NCBI GenBank assembly: GCA_020432595.1
Contig: JAGQGA010000312.1
Span: 1 to 6,598 of the forward strand
Direction of reading: 5' to 3'
DNA: 6,598 nucleotides
From: Anaerolineales bacterium
GTDB lineage: Bacteria > Chloroflexota > Anaerolineae > Promineifilales > Promineifilaceae
The position numbers and the translations under genes are program-made. The notes under the pieces were generated by a model, which made no database searches, was not told where the DNA came from, and was given only the letters and a program-made list of their open reading frames with translations. The stretch's first letter is position 1, and every line of letters begins with the position of its first letter. Shown here piece by piece: positions 5,132 to 6,598 of this stretch.

Positions 5132-5827
5132 TCAAGCTCGTAGATTAAACAATGCTTCCAGTACAGATGAGGTGTCCGTAAAGCTTTCAAACAAATAATC
5201 GGGATGGTGGTCACTAAGCGTGTGGGCGGCGTGCCAACCACTGGCGACTGCCACAGCGGTAGCGTTGCCCGCCCGCGCACACAAAATATCGGCCGGTGTG
5301 TCGCCGATGATCGTTGTGTTGGCTCCAATGAAGGTGCAGCCCGTTAGCTCACTAGCGCGTTTCATGGCAAGCTGAGGCAGCTTGTTGCGGTCGGCGTGGT
5401 CGGAGCCATAGGCACCTAACCGAAATTGCTTTGGCTCAATACCGGCTGCGGCCAGCTTTAGCGGAGCCACGCTTTCGATGTTGCCGGTGAGCAGCCCAAC
5501 GATAGCATCGGGACGGCTTTCCAGGGCAATGAGCAGTTCTAATACGCCAGGGCAGACGCTCATTTCCCGTTCAGGGAAAATCTCGGCTCCTTTTTCGGTC
5601 ATCAGGCGATACGCTTCAGGTAGCCCAGCTTCAATGGTGGCGGGGGGGATGTTAACGGCCGTTAGCAAATCCCCAATAATCCGCCGATCCGTTTTCCCCC
5701 CCATGCGATAGGTGTCAATTGGGCCAGTTGCCCCATACACCTTTTCCAACGCATAGGCCATCACAGCGCGGCCGGCACTGCTGCTGCGAATCAACGTTCC
5801 ATCTATGTCAAAAAGTAAAAGGCGCAT
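5132..5827 (-). CDS. HAD-superfamily phosphatase (phosphoglycolate phosphatase-like)
   Basis: This is a cytoplasmic phosphate-ester hydrolase that should use an aspartyl-phosphate intermediate with Mg2+; the substrate cannot be told from sequence. The 231-aa length suits a HAD protein with a helical C1 cap. Motif I is FDIDGTL with Asp7 as nucleophile and Asp9 as acid/base. The cap spans about residues 15-85. Motif II is Thr114 in LLTGN, motif III Lys149 in RNKLP, and motif IV Asp176 and Asp180 in IIGDTPADI, so the full active site is present. The segment GCTFIGANTTIIGDTPADILCARAGNATAVAVASGW is typical of Gph-like members. The ATG at 5827 directly precedes RLLLFDIDGT, fixing the start, yet no Shine-Dalgarno is visible upstream. 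It lies 57 bases after the aminotransferase stop, with a nested palindrome between them. Confidence 0.92.
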   Translation of the reverse strand: MRLLLFDIDGTLIRSSSAGRAVMAYALEKVYGATGPIDTYRMGGKTDRRIIGDLLTAVNIPPATIEAGLPEAYRLMTEKGAEIFPEREMSVCPGVLELLIALESRPDAIVGLLTGNIESVAPLKLAAAGIEPKQFRLGAYGSDHADRNKLPQLAMKRASELTGCTFIGANTTIIGDTPADILCARAGNATAVAVASGWHAAHTLSDHHPDYLFESFTDTSSVLEALFNLRA

Positions 5828-5844
5828 GTGATATGATATGGGCT

Positions 5845-5877
5845 AGAAGTTCGACTTCTGCCAGAAGTCGAACTTCT
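5845..5877. repeat. Nested inverted repeat between aminotransferase and HAD genes
   Basis: AGAAGTTCGACTTCT (5845-5859), spacer GCC, and its exact reverse complement AGAAGTCGAACTTCT (5863-5877) form a 15-bp perfect inverted repeat. Each arm is itself a smaller palindrome (AGAAGT, three bases, ACTTCT), so the site can fold as one long hairpin or two short ones. It begins 7 bases after the aminotransferase stop on the minus strand. It lacks a U-tract of terminator type. It may act as a transcript-end stabiliser, a weak terminator or a protein-binding site. Confidence 0.88.
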
Positions 5878-5884
5878 CTATTTT

Positions 5885-6598
5885 CTAAAGATGCTTGGCT
5901 TCGGCCTCGGCCACTGCTTTGGAGAACATATGCAGCCCTTCGTCCACCAAATCCCGCGAGATGTTGAGCGGGGGGATGAAGCGAGCCATGTTGTGGCCGC
6001 ACGGCAGAATGAGCAGACCTTCGGCAAAAGCATTATCAACAACGGCCGTTCGCAAATCCGCCGCTCGCTCCTTCGTCTGCCGATCCTTCACAAACTCAAC
6101 CCCCACCATCAGCCCACGCCCGCGCACATCTCCCATGCTAGGATGCCGCCCTTGCAGCTCAACCAGCGCATCCTGCAAATACTCACCCGTTTCCCGCGCC
6201 TGCTCCAGCAGCCCTTCCCGTTCAATCACTTGCAGCGTTGCCAACGCCGCCGCCATCGCCACCGGGTTGCCGCCAAAGGTGCTGCCATGCGCCGCCGGAG
6301 ACCACGTCATCACCTCATTCCGCGCCATAATGCCCCCCAACGGCAGCCCACTGGCAATCCCCTTGGCAAAACAAAGAATATCGGGCTGCACCCCTTCATG
6401 CTCAATGGCCCACCAATTCCCCGTGCGCCCCACGCCCGACTGAATTTCGTCCACAATCAGCAAAATCCCATGCTTGTCGCAAAGCTGGCGAATCTTGGGC
6501 AAAAAGCCTGGCTCTGGCACAATATATCCCCCTTCACCCTGAATCGGCTCAATCATTATCCCGGCAATGTCTGACGGCGACATGATAGTGGGGAAAAT
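5885..6598 (-). CDS. Class III PLP-dependent aminotransferase, C-terminal part (5' end outside window)
   Basis: The enzyme moves an amino group between an omega-amino donor (such as GABA, ornithine or acetylornithine) and a keto acid, using pyridoxal phosphate. The frame is open through the window's right edge (five codons, IFPTI, precede the first Met), so the 237 residues seen are roughly the C-terminal half of a protein of 400-460. Motifs in fragment numbering are IEPIQGEGGY (16-25), LLIVDEIQSGVGRTG (46-60) with Asp50 contacting the PLP ring nitrogen, the PLP lysine Lys79 in FAKGIASGLPLGG, and HGSTFGGNP (104-112) with phosphate-binding Thr107. The C-terminal domain has VRGRGLMVGVEF and ends at TAG (5887-5885). 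The substrate range cannot be settled without the N-terminal half. The HAD phosphatase gene follows on the same strand. Confidence 0.94.
   Translation of the reverse strand: MFPTIMSPSDIAGIMIEPIQGEGGYIVPEPGFLPKIRQLCDKHGILLIVDEIQSGVGRTGNWWAIEHEGVQPDILCFAKGIASGLPLGGIMARNEVMTWSPAAHGSTFGGNPVAMAAALATLQVIEREGLLEQARETGEYLQDALVELQGRHPSMGDVRGRGLMVGVEFVKDRQTKERAADLRTAVVDNAFAEGLLILPCGHNMARFIPPLNISRDLVDEGLHMFSKAVAEAEAKHL

Larger units (their letters stand above)
800..6050. repeat. Dispersed highly iterated palindrome AACGGCCGTT, 12 copies
   Basis: Perfect copies lie at 800-809, 989-998, 1388-1397, 1504-1513, 2542-2551, 2843-2852, 3116-3125, 3275-3284, 4863-4872, 5052-5061, 5654-5663 and 6041-6050. A given 10-mer is expected about 0.006 times in a random sequence of this length. 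Copies occur inside genes on both strands and in the 1443-1563 spacer. They are absent from bases 1-799 and from 3285-4862, which holds the whole of glgC apart from its gap-side flanks. Inside genes the motif is read as Thr-Ala-Val (A ACG GCC GTT) in ten of eleven cases and as Asn-Gly-Arg once. The pattern is like the cyanobacterial HIP1 element but with a different sequence. The span given here is the range of the copies, not one continuous element. Confidence 0.95.

Noticed and set aside
5828..5844. -10-like TATCAT just before the HAD ATG as a leaderless promoter
   Set aside because: No convincing -35 element lies at the right distance, and the upstream bases belong to the nested palindrome.
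5891..6574. Long plus-strand frames (227 and 182 aa) opposite the aminotransferase
   Set aside because: The minus-strand frame carries complete class III aminotransferase motifs; the antisense frames are rich in Arg, His, Pro and Ser with no domain logic.

Overview
The window looks like part of a chromosome from a free-living, moderately GC-rich bacterium, most probably a member of the Chloroflexota (Anaerolineae-like). This is inferred from several signs: a cyanobacterial/plant-type glucose-1-phosphate adenylyltransferase, a small uncharacterised protein of a kind I associate with Chloroflexota, intergenic heptamer tandem repeats of the TAATCAG and GGGGAGT kinds, and a strongly iterated AACGGCCGTT palindrome. 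Cyanobacteria share the first and third traits, but I saw no copy of their HIP1 palindrome GCGATCGC. No phage, transposase, CRISPR or defence genes are visible.

Layout from left to right. (1) 1-1442, plus strand: the 3' end of uracil phosphoribosyltransferase (upp), a junction filled by a long heptamer hairpin, then a polyprenyl-phosphate glycosyl-1-phosphate transferase of the WecA/MraY superfamily whose active-site motifs are partly degenerate. (2) 1443-1906: a short open region with an 18-bp palindrome, a possible 66-aa small protein and a clear bidirectional terminator. (3) 1904-3376, minus strand: an uncharacterised 144-aa protein followed by a secreted lipoprotein esterase, again separated by a heptamer hairpin. 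(4) 3596-4855, plus strand: glgC, with a good Shine-Dalgarno, which starts glycogen synthesis. (5) 4830-6598, minus strand: the C-terminal part of a class III PLP aminotransferase, a small nested palindrome, a HAD phosphatase, and a probable 94-aa protein whose end overlaps glgC.

The genes are mostly housekeeping or metabolic (pyrimidine salvage, cell-surface glycan initiation, glycogen synthesis, amino-group transfer, phosphate-ester hydrolysis) and do not form one pathway. The unexplained structure lies in the DNA itself. Twelve perfect copies of the 10-bp palindrome AACGGCCGTT occur in 6.6 kb, against about 0.006 expected for a fixed 10-mer in random sequence of equal base frequencies. Eleven of the twelve lie inside called genes, ten of them read in the same frame as Thr-Ala-Val. 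In addition, three same-strand gene junctions each carry a long hairpin built from short repeats, and the gene just after each hairpin has no recognisable ribosome-binding site. The imperfect pairs in the two heptamer hairpins become G·U wobbles only in the RNA of the strand on which the flanking genes are transcribed.
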